From Neonectria sp. B-13 (Eukaryota > Ascomycota > Sordariomycetes > Hypocreales > Nectriaceae): DNA of 64,000 nt. Below the pieces are notes generated by a model. It was not told the DNA's origin. It saw only the letters and a list, made by a program, of their open reading frames with translations, and ran no database searches. The translations under genes were made by a program, and so were the position numbers. The stretch is taken from contig NOKP01000043.1 of the NCBI GenBank assembly GCA_002682825.1, positions 124,001 through 188,000 of the forward strand. Reading direction: 5' to 3'. This document shows, piece by piece, positions 1 through 10,731 of the stretch; within the stretch, counting starts at the first letter, position 1, and each line of letters begins with the position of its first letter.

Positions 1-1511
1 CAATTTTATACAAGCGAGCTTCTAAGGTAGCTGTCAGTCTAATAAAAGCATCCAGTACAGAAATATTGCCAACCGTTATGTCAACCTTCCCCAAGGTAAC
101 CAAGCCAGCGTTAGTTAGCCGCTTAGTGATGGCCCTTTCTTTAATGTTTTAGGCCAATCTATGTACACGATCTGGCGGTGGTGCTCATGCTAAGATCCAT
201 CGCGGTGATGCGACTGTCCTTCGTTCAGAACAATTGGGATTCCATGAAAAGGGCTCCTTGTTCGGCCTTGCTGACGCGCCTGATCTAGAACTGCAGCGAT
301 TGTGAGAACATTATCCTTTGGGACGGGGAAGATCAACGTATTGAGAGCAGGCTCATGACGATCAATCTGGGCAAGATACTCCAGCACGATCTGGATGCTC
401 GTAATGTTGTTTTGTTTCGGAGATCGCTGGAGGTCGGCTGCATTGGTGGTGAGGACGTTGATGGCTATTTCAGTGCTAAAAGTTGACGTGGTGCGTTGAG
501 GTGAAGGGGTCGCAGTGTTGATCTGAAGTCATCTAGCTTCCTCATTTTGGCCCGGCGCGGCGCGTGCTCGTGTTTTAAAGACGTGGCGACGTAGCACGAT
601 AATGTTTAACCGGGCTTTCTGTACAGAACTTGGCTGATCAAGTGTCGTGGATTCGTTCAGGGTCACCAGCGTTTCAAAGGAATGTTTACAGGCCCAACTG
701 TCTCTTTGTCAGTCATTGGACATTCTGCAGTACTAGTTCCGCGTAGATTGGTTCTGTCATGGCGTAAGAATACTTAACGAAGGCCGCCCTACCAAGTTGG
801 GAAGAAGCCGTCAATTTAGTAATCATCCATGGTGCAGCCAATCTGACCTCATCGCGAATAACACGGTACCTTGTCGAGCTATTGTTCCCACTAGATATAG
901 AGTACATCAGGGACGGCTAGTGGCCTTCGGGCCCCTCTCTCCTCTCTCCTCTCAGCTCTGCCTCTCAAGCCCCCATTTTCGCCCTTTACTCTGGGCAACG
1001 AGTGCCTTTTACATAATCTTTCCAGCTTTAGCAACAGTCCGATAAATAGAGAATAAATAACCTAAAAGGCAAAGGCCTCCGCGAGGATTCATTAGATAAG
1101 CTCAATGAGAAAGAGCATTTGGTGGTATCAAAGTGTACCAAACAATCTTCCATTGGCAATGTGTTACCCACCTTGAAGGACCTGTTCCTCATTGCGGTAG
1201 CTGTCTCCAAGATAGCTACTTGTCCCAGTGTGCCCAGCGTGTTATCATACTCAGTCTAAGTCACTGCTTGAGCAACCTTTTGCAGAGTAAACCGCCTTAA
1301 AATGAGATTGAGAACCAGTGTAGATGAGCCAGCCCGGTGTTCCATCAATTGCCTAAGGGGCGCAGAATAGAGAAGGCCAACGTAGGGGGAGCATGATTGT
1401 CGATATTGCATGGAGAGGATAATCCCACATATCAATAGGGCCATGCACATTGTGTGTAGGACTTCGAATACATATATTTAAGAAAATGAAGGCTGATAAA
1501 GAGTGTAGATT
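1..1511. repeat. Left arm of a large inverted repeat
   Basis: This arm is the reverse complement of 1811-3321, mirrored about position 1661. Four pairs of open frames at mirrored coordinates (190/2935, 713/2415, 1028/2112, 1256/1872) translate identically, and the first bases of the window reappear reverse-complemented ending at 3321. The arm runs off the left edge of the window, so its real length is at least 1.5 kb and unknown. It stops exactly at the assembly gap. The only coding content I recognise is an amidase fragment. It may be a real inverted duplication or a fold-back assembly artefact. Confidence 0.95.
190..530 (-). pseudogene. Amidase-signature family N-terminal fragment (left arm copy)
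   Basis: Mirror copy of the fragment at 2792-3132. The frame encodes the N-terminal helix and first strand of an amidase-signature enzyme: a segment around YLAQIDRHEPALNTLI, then AAVLDQARQQG and the typical SPFHGIPIVLNE. Amidase-signature enzymes hydrolyse amide bonds with a Ser-Ser-Lys triad. The catalytic region, which would follow the HGIPI motif, is absent because the frame ends about 15 residues later. It is therefore a broken fragment of roughly 110 residues against a usual length of about 500. Confidence 0.7.
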
Positions 1512-1611
1512 NNNNNNNNNNNNNNNNNNNNNNNNNNNNNNNNNNNNNNNNNNNNNNNNNNNNNNNNNNNNNNNNNNNNNNNNNNNNNNNNNNNNNNNNN
1601 NNNNNNNNNNN
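1512..1611. other. Assembly gap (100 n)
   Basis: Exactly 100 unknown bases, a conventional scaffold-gap placeholder, so the true distance between the arms of the inverted repeat is unknown. The gap abuts the left arm directly, while 199 bases of unique sequence separate it from the right arm. Confidence 0.99.
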
Positions 1612-1776
1612 AAGGTTGCGAGGGATTTTAACTGCCCACTTGATCGTTGGGCTTTCTGGAAGCAGCGATTGAGTGAGGCTGTTAAGAGCGATCTGGATGA
1701 CTTGACTAAGAACGAGGCGAGAGCGGCTGTGCAGAGCATGGAAACCATTGAAAATGCGTCTAATGGGGCGTCTTAG
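1612..1776 (+). pseudogene. C-terminal end of an unidentified protein, cut by the gap
   Basis: The unique spacer between gap and right arm encodes 54 in-frame residues ending in a stop at 1776. The peptide is charged and helical looking (it includes RWAFWKQRL and a run of acidic and basic residues), as in the tail of a soluble fungal protein. Its 5' part would lie in the gap. I do not recognise the family. Codon-like composition and the clean stop suggest a real exon end rather than noise, but this is weak evidence. Confidence 0.4.
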
Positions 1777-1810
1777 ATTAATTAGCATGGCCTTCGACCA
1801 CTATAGCTAC

Positions 1811-3321
1811 AATCTACACTCTTTATCAGCCTTCATTTTCTTAAATATATGTATTCGAAGTCCTACACACAATGTGCATGGCCCTATTGATATGTGGGAT
1901 TATCCTCTCCATGCAATATCGACAATCATGCTCCCCCTACGTTGGCCTTCTCTATTCTGCGCCCCTTAGGCAATTGATGGAACACCGGGCTGGCTCATCT
2001 ACACTGGTTCTCAATCTCATTTTAAGGCGGTTTACTCTGCAAAAGGTTGCTCAAGCAGTGACTTAGACTGAGTATGATAACACGCTGGGCACACTGGGAC
2101 AAGTAGCTATCTTGGAGACAGCTACCGCAATGAGGAACAGGTCCTTCAAGGTGGGTAACACATTGCCAATGGAAGATTGTTTGGTACACTTTGATACCAC
2201 CAAATGCTCTTTCTCATTGAGCTTATCTAATGAATCCTCGCGGAGGCCTTTGCCTTTTAGGTTATTTATTCTCTATTTATCGGACTGTTGCTAAAGCTGG
2301 AAAGATTATGTAAAAGGCACTCGTTGCCCAGAGTAAAGGGCGAAAATGGGGGCTTGAGAGGCAGAGCTGAGAGGAGAGAGGAGAGAGGGGCCCGAAGGCC
2401 ACTAGCCGTCCCTGATGTACTCTATATCTAGTGGGAACAATAGCTCGACAAGGTACCGTGTTATTCGCGATGAGGTCAGATTGGCTGCACCATGGATGAT
2501 TACTAAATTGACGGCTTCTTCCCAACTTGGTAGGGCGGCCTTCGTTAAGTATTCTTACGCCATGACAGAACCAATCTACGCGGAACTAGTACTGCAGAAT
2601 GTCCAATGACTGACAAAGAGACAGTTGGGCCTGTAAACATTCCTTTGAAACGCTGGTGACCCTGAACGAATCCACGACACTTGATCAGCCAAGTTCTGTA
2701 CAGAAAGCCCGGTTAAACATTATCGTGCTACGTCGCCACGTCTTTAAAACACGAGCACGCGCCGCGCCGGGCCAAAATGAGGAAGCTAGATGACTTCAGA
2801 TCAACACTGCGACCCCTTCACCTCAACGCACCACGTCAACTTTTAGCACTGAAATAGCCATCAACGTCCTCACCACCAATGCAGCCGACCTCCAGCGATC
2901 TCCGAAACAAAACAACATTACGAGCATCCAGATCGTGCTGGAGTATCTTGCCCAGATTGATCGTCATGAGCCTGCTCTCAATACGTTGATCTTCCCCGTC
3001 CCAAAGGATAATGTTCTCACAATCGCTGCAGTTCTAGATCAGGCGCGTCAGCAAGGCCGAACAAGGAGCCCTTTTCATGGAATCCCAATTGTTCTGAACG
3101 AAGGACAGTCGCATCACCGCGATGGATCTTAGCATGAGCACCACCGCCAGATCGTGTACATAGATTGGCCTAAAACATTAAAGAAAGGGCCATCACTAAG
3201 CGGCTAACTAACGCTGGCTTGGTTACCTTGGGGAAGGTTGACATAACGGTTGGCAATATTTCTGTACTGGATGCTTTTATTAGACTGACAGCTACCTTAG
3301 AAGCTCGCTTGTATAAAATTG
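1811..3321. repeat. Right arm of the large inverted repeat
   Basis: This is the mirror copy of 1-1511. I see no base differences where I compared the arms, which is striking because other duplicated or decayed sequence in this window is heavily mutated. Just beyond its outer end (3322 onward) is the unique sequence leading to the gene at 3600. Confidence 0.95.
2792..3132 (+). pseudogene. Amidase-signature family N-terminal fragment (right arm copy)
   Basis: The frame is open from 2792 with no early ATG (the first usable start is a GTG at 2935), so the true start is lost or lies in an upstream exon. It carries the amidase N-terminal pattern with the SPFHGIPI motif and then runs into GQSHHRDGS and a stop, which does not match the family and suggests a frameshift or truncation before the Lys-Ser-Ser catalytic region. 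The identical copy in the left arm shows that the truncation preceded the inverted duplication, if the duplication is real. Confidence 0.7.
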
Positions 3322-3599
3322 ACTGTCATAACGCTTAGCTGGTCTGCTTACAATAATCATACCTAGCTATAGGTCTTTATAGTTATACAAAGGCATACCT
3401 TGTTGTTGAGCACTTCATCGGGACTTTACAGCAAGCAAATATGCTGCCTCAGGCAGGACTGTGCTTTCCCAGCTCTAAGTACCCCACCTAAGTACCTACC
3501 TATACAAGCCCCCTCAACCACTGTCACAGCCAACAGAGAACTTGTCATCTCCAACCTCGTCATCTCCAACCGCGCATTTTACCTCAACCACCAACCGCC

Positions 3600-4388
3600 A
3601 TGTCCGCCCAAAAGGCTTCTGAATGGACCGAACTCGGAATTTCTGTATGGACCAAGTTCCGAGTGAATTCTGATCCTATTAACCAGTCGATTTTCGAGCC
3701 ACTTACTGCTTGGAGACGCTATATCCGCAACCCATTTTACGGGCGCATTGCAGACTCTCCCCAAGACTGCTTACTGGCTGTTGGCTGGGAATCGCCCAAG
3801 GTCTATGAAGAATTCAAAAGGTCCCCTCAGTACGAAAGGTTGATGGCCAACTTGAGAGCCGATGCCATGGAGCCACGAACGCAGATCATCGTCTTTTCTA
3901 GGACAATGTTCGGCAACGGATTTGGCCCTAATACCGAAATTCTCACTGCCTACTGGCCCCCCTCAATCTCCCCCGAGACTCAGGAGGCAGTGTGGTTAAC
4001 ACAGAAGCTTGTTCATACGCCAGCGTCTGGGATGCCAAACCCGCGCTGCTATCGGAAGCATCCAAGCTTTGGGTGGATCGATGGGCTACAGACTTGGAAT
4101 GACGAGAACGCACTGGCAAGCGTGTGGTGCCATAACTGGAGGGATAAAGAACTAGAGGAGAAATTCAAGCGTACCGAGAAGAGGCTTGTTTACCCTGGTG
4201 GCACGGCAGCCTATCCGCTCGCTCTGGATGTATTTGAGCAAGACTTGAAAGCTCTCGGCGCTGTCGGTTGGAAATCAGTTCATGTGGATTTTGAGCCTGT
4301 TGAAATCATATATGAGGACGCGCTTGATCGAAAGATCAGGCTTGAAAAGGAGCTTGAGGATACAGTTGATCGCTTGGGTTCTCTTTGA
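3600..4388 (+). CDS. Hypothetical protein, probable dimeric alpha/beta-barrel (ABM-like) fold
   Basis: Single-exon gene of 262 residues; the ATG at 3600 follows a pyrimidine and CA-rich leader typical of fungal 5' ends. No signal peptide or membrane segment is seen. Residues about 60-90 (WESPKVYEEFKRSPQYERL) match the pattern of dimeric alpha/beta-barrel proteins such as antibiotic-biosynthesis monooxygenase-like domains, and a second half with a WHNWRDKELEEKFKRTEKR-like stretch near residue 180 suggests a duplicated barrel. The last 25 residues are a charged helix. ABM-like proteins include small oxygenases and stress proteins; no catalytic residue can be assigned here. The fold assignment is an inference; that the gene is real is fairly secure given its length, start context and codon use. 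Confidence 0.65.
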   Translation: MSAQKASEWTELGISVWTKFRVNSDPINQSIFEPLTAWRRYIRNPFYGRIADSPQDCLLAVGWESPKVYEEFKRSPQYERLMANLRADAMEPRTQIIVFSRTMFGNGFGPNTEILTAYWPPSISPETQEAVWLTQKLVHTPASGMPNPRCYRKHPSFGWIDGLQTWNDENALASVWCHNWRDKELEEKFKRTEKRLVYPGGTAAYPLALDVFEQDLKALGAVGWKSVHVDFEPVEIIYEDALDRKIRLEKELEDTVDRLGSL

Positions 4389-4516
4389 AGCATTCTAGAC
4401 AACGTAACCAACCACCTAAGTTGCCCTGATGTTTTTACATGGTGTTCTTTTCTCTGATTGAAAGCAACAAGACTCATCTGAGGTATTGAACACACCTACA
4501 AAGCCAGCAAGTAGGT

Positions 4517-5898
4517 TCACTTGCGCCGAGACTCTGTACTAGCAAATGTGTAGTCTGGGTTCCTTTGCCCTAGCTCCCATGCCAATGCAAAGAGAGTCCA
4601 TGACTCCGGATTCGCCAATGCCTCAACCTGCGACAGAAACTCTCCACTTGCCAGTTTTCTTTCCCTAGTGATTTCCCTAAGTGCATCTAAAAAAGCAATG
4701 TCAGCCCTCTTCAATGTTATTCTAAATGTTCAATTGTAACTCACATGCAGTATCTGGTGTCTTATAGTTCTCCAAGGCGAAGTGGAACATTTCGTGGAGA
4801 AAAGTGAGGCACTCAACCGTAAACATATCAATAGATACTCCTTCCTCCGTCACTTCAGGAAGGTCGAGCAATTTTGGGTAATTGACCAATTTCCAGTTCT
4901 TGGGACAGAGCGTGATGGTGTTTGGCTGGAAGTTGTCGTCGGTGCCGGCCATGTTCCGTTTGTAGTTCTTAGAACAGTAGTCCGCAGTCTCGGCGTAGCG
5001 ATACGCCTTCAAGTCGTCTGACCAAAAAGGTACTAAGGCAGAATGTTAGGCTTGTTGCTGAATCAATCCTGCTATTTGAAGAGGAGGTACATACCGAAGG
5101 GCTTGGGCAATTTTGCCCTTTTTTGTTTGTTTTTCTCATCGCGTATCTCCCTCTTTCTCTGTACCCAGTTCGCTTCATACAATTCTGCATGAGCCACCTT
5201 GATCTGCTTTTTTTCCGGATTCTCGATGCCTGTGCCTTCGTCCAAAGCTATGTCGGTCCATTTATTCTCTGTATCGTGAACGGTCAATATCGCACTACCC
5301 AGAAGAGACGAAATTGGGGGTAAAGCTCACCCACAGCAAACTTGCTGTCACAAAAGATCCACGGCCTATCGGGACCCAAATCACGGTTATTGAAGGCTAA
5401 GAGCACCGTGTCCAGGTCGCCTGACAATAGAAATTAGTCGTTGCTCCGGAAGATGATATTTGGGGATGAGTGGTTGGGGGATAGCTTGCCCCTCATCTTT
5501 TTGGTAAGAGAATCGAAAGAGTCCTCTGCCGCGTTGATCTCGAAAAATGTCCAAAGGTACTTTTGACCGTCAGTATCCGTAACACCCCGAGATTTAGCTT
5601 CTCGGGCATCCAGCAGGGCCTTGTATGTTTCAGCAGCGAGAGCCCACGCGTCCGTGAACCACTGATTAACGTCGTAGTTGTCACAACCACCCTTCTCAGT
5701 GCCTGACTTGACATTGAAGATATCGGTGACTACGGCCACGTGCGTAGGGCTCTCAGGTTCAGGTGTGTCCTGAGAGTCCGGGTCAGCTTGCATGGTTAGA
5801 GAGATGAAAGCAAGCACAACGATTAGTCTCGCTAACCAAGGGGCAAACGATGAGGAGTAAAGCTTTGGCGACATCTTGGCGGAGGCAGCAACCGTCAA
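4517..5898 (-). CDS. Secreted HExxH zinc metallopeptidase-like protein
   Basis: Five exons on the minus strand: 5898-5490, 5420-5331, 5268-5095, 5032-4745 and 4686-4517, joined in phase to 376 residues. Three introns are GT-AG; the first (5489-5421) is GC-AG with donor GGGCAAGC. An alternative start at 5874 gives a cleaner signal peptide (hydrophobic core LARLIVVLAFISL). The catalytic motif HEMFH lies at about residues 304-308 in exon 4, followed by ALENYKTPDTAYALREI, as in fungal secreted metallopeptidases of the deuterolysin-like/putative-peptidase group. The two His and the Glu of HExxH bind zinc and activate water; the third ligand cannot be assigned confidently. Likely extracellular. It has no obvious operon partner; the gene upstream on the plus strand is unrelated. 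Confidence 0.8.
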
Positions 5899-7005
5899 AG
5901 GCAGCCAAACGTGAAGCAGGGAACTGAATTACTGAGAGAATGGGTGAGTAAAGCGAGAGGAACAGAGAAGTGGAAGAGAGACAATAAGCCTTGCAAAATA
6001 CGATCATATAATAAGAATTGATCGACAAGATTGCAAGTTGGGATACGATGAAGTGGCACAACCAGAGGATAAAGCCGAGGTCCAACACAAGATGGTTTAT
6101 TAGTCGACGTAGCCAGGAACATCCAACATGAAACCGCAACAAGGGGAAGGGCCGTCCGATTACACAGCCTCTTGGCCAGTGTCTGATTATCTGGTCATCA
6201 AGACAGAGTAAAACTCTGTTTTCCTGCATTTGCCGGGGTATGAGTTCAGCCGCAGAGAATAATCGCTTGTTTCGCAGGGATCAAGAGGTAGCAACCAACA
6301 GAGTAACACCAGTAGGCTGCGCTGAGAAAGATATTAGTGGGGATGCAACTGTCCGTAATATATTAATTGACGGATCATGTTGCATCCGTGCTGCGCCCTC
6401 GTATTTATAAAGGATCTACTTGACACAGATTGTCAACCAACAACACCAACGAGAATTCTCAGCTCGTATGATTGTTTTCAATCAACAACCAACAGATAGC
6501 ACAGACAGCATCTGCCCTCGGTCCAATGCCAGGATCTATGCCCTTGTCTAATTCCCGCAAAACAAAATATTTTCGTCCTGAGTGGATCGACCCGCATTGA
6601 ATCGGGCGGATCAAGAATCCTTCGGTCCATATGCAGTCCCAGTTTCAACATTGATTGCGTTCCCGTATAGCCTCAAGGTCGTTGGTCCAGTGTTTAGTCA
6701 TGAGATCGACAAGACTGGGTCCGGGCTATATTCTGCCTTGCACTGGACTGGCCGGTTAGAGCCTCGGTAGATGGCTGATACGTAGCTCTGTACAGTTCCG
6801 CCTGGCAGTAGACCATCATACATACAAATACCAGCCGAGACGCCGTCTGGACGGGCAGGCAAGCAGATCATGTGAGGAGCATCCCTTCTTCTTTGGATCT
6901 AGCTCTCAGAGTCACTTCTTTACTCTCCATACTTTCCTCTCTTTCATATCATCGTCACTCCTTCATGGTACATCCTGCTTGGCTGAGAACAATCCGTTTG
7001 CCAAC
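5899..7005. other. Divergent intergenic region
   Basis: Promoter space between the minus-strand metallopeptidase and the plus-strand chitinase-module gene. A TATA-like tract (TATTTATAAA, near 6402) lies about 600 bases before the downstream ATG, and CT-rich leader sequence sits at 6885-6965 just upstream of it. The short open frames here (for example 6582-6770) have no recognisable features, and I call no gene. Confidence 0.6.
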
Positions 7006-10000
7006 ATGAGGGTTTCCACCGTCAGTCCAATGCTGTTGCTCCTCAGCAATCACTTGGCTTCAGCATCGAAATGCGATCTTGAGCGGGAATGCCGTGTCGG
7101 CTTCTGTCTTTGCGGTAGTGAATGCCGTGCCCTTGAACAAGATCAATCTTGCTGCCCAAAAATGGGTGGACATCCTGAGCACATTTGTGGCCCCGGTATT
7201 TTTCCCTTTGTCTATACTTTCGTATGTGCAACATTGCTGACTACCTTTCTTTAGGCAGGGCGTGCTGTGGTGCTGGTTGCTGTAGTGAGGGATGGGGCTG
7301 CGGTAGCAATGAAATGTGCTATCCGCTAGTTACTCGCACTTCTTCTCTATGGCCTGACTGCACTACGACTATCGTTACGATAGTTAGACCTGACCCCGAA
7401 TATCCTACTACTGCTATGGAAATATCCGGCACTCCGACTCATGAGCCTACGGTCTCCAGTGTTCCCCCTGGCGAGCCAATGGGAAGCGGAACTACGACCT
7501 TACCTGGCAGCAGCCATGACCATTCCTCCGAGATTCCGGGGGAAGCAACCGACCTAGAAACTAAGACCTCGGTCACTAATGACTATGTCTCTACTTCTGG
7601 GACACCAAAAGAATCCACTGAGGTTGTCCCCTCAGTTCCAGGAGGTAACAGTTCTCATGAAACCTCTGGCGCCGCCGGTGGATCAACCGTGTCCAAAGAC
7701 GTAACAACCGTGGATATCGACTCCACTGCCCCAGCTGGCACAACGGCCTCGGATGATACCTACAACGATACAGGCTCGGCTGTTCCTACCATGATTACCA
7801 ACTCAGACGGCCAAATCTTGACAATTTCCCATTCGGAGAACACGGTCCCTACGACAAGGAGTGACTTGGATGGTCCAGTGTCAACCACCTTCCCACCTGT
7901 TAATACGAAATCGGACTTTCCTACAGTCGTTACCGACTCAGACGACGAATCGTCTACTATCTCCTCTCCCGACAGCACGGCGTCAAGCCCTGTTGGCTCT
8001 TCCATCATTATCGGTTCGGATGGTCAAGTCTCAACTGTGTCCCCCACCACCGATCAGAATGATATAAGCTCGGCTGTCACTGTTGTTACCAACTCAGATG
8101 GCCAAGTCTCAATCATCCTTCCGACTACCGATGAGGATATAGATTCAACTGGTCCAACCGTTGTGACTGGGTCTGATGATCAGAAATCGACAATTGCCTC
8201 TCAGACTGCAACCGACTCAAACACTATCTTCCCTACGTTGATTACAGAATCGGACGGAGAAGTGTCCACTATCGTCCCTTCAGCGACAGAGACTATCTCG
8301 ACTGCCCCAACGATCATTACGGGCTCAGGTGACCAAGTGTCGACCGTGTCGTCTACAAATGGAACCGGTTCAGATACCTCGTCTGCTATCGCCACTACCA
8401 ACTCGGTTGGTCAAGTGTCAACAATTTTCCCTACTGAAACTGCTGCATCGAATGAGAACTCTGCCACCTCCATCGGCAGCTTAGAATCCACGGAAGCGGC
8501 GACCACCGCTCTGGAAACTACCGCAACTCAGATTGTTGGGGATGAGACTTCTGCACCTGAGGCTGCCGAGCCTCAGACAACTGGTACCGAGACTACCAGG
8601 ACTCAGAATGCAAGTGAGAACTCTTCTACCTCTGCTGTTAGCTCCGATTCAACCAAAACCACGTCCACCGCTCAGGAGATCACCGGAGTAGAGACCACTG
8701 GACCGGAGACTGCAAGTGACTTCACCACTATTCAGTCCACAGGAAGCGACGCTGAGACTATTACAACCAAGACCACCGAGCCAGACGCTACTACTACTGA
8801 GAATACCGAAACTGAGACAAGAAACCTCACCACATTTCAACAAACAGAAAGCGACACTGCATCCTCAGGAGAGACGATGGGGTCGGAGACAGGTGTTCTG
8901 ACTGAGACTGGATCCACTCCCACAGACACCACAGCTCCCACAACGTCCAGTTCACAGACTGGTTCCGGTGAAACAACTAGCACTAGCTCAAACAACGCGG
9001 CAACTGAAACCGAGATAGAGGCAACAGGTTCAGATGACCAAGTCACCACGCAAGATGGCCAAGTCACAACCCGGGATGGTGACGACAACAATCCACCTCC
9101 CTCGACGCAGAAGAGCAGTCCTACAATTACGTCAACCGATGACTATTTTGTTACCCCAGTGACGACACAAATCAGTGAACCTATGCCGACGGATGATGGT
9201 TTTGTGATCCCATGCAGCTTGTGGTTCTTCGATGCCTGCATTGGGCCAATTTCTGGGTGGATGATCATCCGTCCACCTGGCATTTATCCACCGTATGAGC
9301 TCCTCCCATATTCGTTGCGTATCTCCTTGGTTGGATAGTGTTTCTAACAATATAGGGGCCCTCCATCAATCTCCATCGACCCCTTAGCTGGCATTAAGAT
9401 CAACATAAAAGGATCTCTCCCTGACTGGCCAGAATACACGTATGAAGTCACTCACAGAACGGATCTACATGAAGATATAAAACACTAACATATAGTTTCT
9501 AGTATTGGACCAGGAAATACTCCAACGTTTTCCGAAGAACCCACAGAGTGCGAAACTGAATCGGCCGAGTTGTGTGTCACTAGCACATCTTATAGCATCT
9601 CTGTCGATGCCGCAACGACCATCACGGTGACAAGCGATGTCATCTCCACTTGCGGAACCATTTATGGCTGTAACGTCCAAGACGCTACTCAGAGCGTGAC
9701 CTCAGCCGTCACAAGTACTGCCTCGGAGGAGTCTCCAGCACCTACATCACTTCGTGGTACGGAGCAGTGGCCAGACATGGAAGAGAGCGAAGAGGATTTG
9801 GGAGCTGCGGCCGAGCATGCTCAGTCAGAACTTGACTCAGTCTTTGGCACCAGGACGTCAACAACTTCCCCCTCGTCCACATCTCTAACTTGCACGTACC
9901 AACCGAAGCTCGTGAATAGGGAAGGAGATGATGAACTCTGCCGATGCAGGACTGCCACCTTGCCAGGCTACAAGAGCTACCCCAAGAAGATGCAGGAGAA

Positions 10001-10388
10001 AGTAATATCAAGTTTCTGCAACGGCACTACTTTACCAGCTGGCAACATCACCACCATGAGACTTGATCGCAACTTCCCAATTAATGAGACAGATGACTTG
10101 AGCGTGTCGGTTTGGGCGGCCTCTGATCAAGAAGGCTGCAAGCCAGTTGCTGACCTCAAACTGGACGATTACTGCCGTGATTCCCTAGAGTTCATCGCTG
10201 AGTGTGATAAAGACAACTCAGACTATACCGGAGGTGGTACATATGTAGATGACTCTGATTATGGCTGCATGGTGTGGGGTATGGTTGTTGCCTATAAGTG
10301 GGAGGAGCATAACACTACAGATACTAATGACGGGGCAGGATCTGGCAACAGGACAGTGGCCAGGTTCGTCGAGTTGGATACAGTATAA
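7006..10388 (+). CDS. Secreted Cys-rich, Ser/Thr-rich protein with the C-terminal module of killer-toxin-like chitinases
   Basis: Four exons: 7006-7195, 7255-9292, 9356-9439 and 9503-10388, giving 1065 residues with all GT-AG introns in phase. A signal peptide starts at MRVSTVSPMLLLL. Residues about 25-95 hold some 16 cysteines in closely spaced pairs, possibly a chitin-binding-like knot. A mucin-like Ser/Thr-rich stretch of about 600 residues follows. After it come CSLWFFDACIGP, PPGIYPPGPPSISIDP, KGSLPDWPEYTIGPGNTP and PTECETESAELC, the pattern I associate with the tail of subgroup-C (killer-toxin-like) GH18 chitinases. The GH18 barrel with its DxxDxE motif is absent, so this is probably a non-catalytic wall or chitin-associated paralogue, or a split gene. 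Expected location is the cell wall or extracellular space. The exon structure is well supported; the chitinase link rests on motif memory. Confidence 0.75.
7785..8440 (+). repeat. Degenerate in-frame repeat array in the mucin-like region
   Basis: About nine imperfect protein repeats of roughly 20-30 residues built on a core resembling VVTNSDGQVSTISPT (variants VVTDSDDES, IIIGSDGQVSTV, VVTGSDDQKSTI, LITESDGEVSTI, IITGSGDQVSTV, TTNSVGQVSTIF). Such Ser/Thr-rich repeats are usually O-glycosylated stalks in fungal wall proteins and often vary in number between strains. Confidence 0.85.
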
Positions 10389-10731
10389 ATACAACCAATA
10401 CATATTGTTTGCCTTCAGGTTGTTGGGTCTTTCTTTTTTGAATCTATCTGTTACTTGCTTTGAAGTATTTTGATGCTGCGCCAGACCAAGGGAGGCTCTT
10501 ATTTAGGGCGGTGCGAGCCCCCACTCCTTACACATTGAAGTCGCTGGTGCCTACCAGATCCAGTGGTTTTTACAAGGGGAATCACGTACTCTCAGCTATG
10601 GGTACTTCGCAGAAACCTAAGAAATAACATTGACAAGTACAAGCTCCTTCAGTGAGCTTCTTGTTTGAACGCATCATTGTATGTATCTATGCCAATCATT
10701 TCCATACCTCGTGTCAACACCCCAGAAGCTC

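Noticed and set aside
7760..9091. Several minus-strand frames of 60-84 codons opposite the Ser/Thr-rich repeat region
   Set aside because: They are antisense shadows of a biased repetitive coding sequence with no starts, motifs or splice sites of their own.
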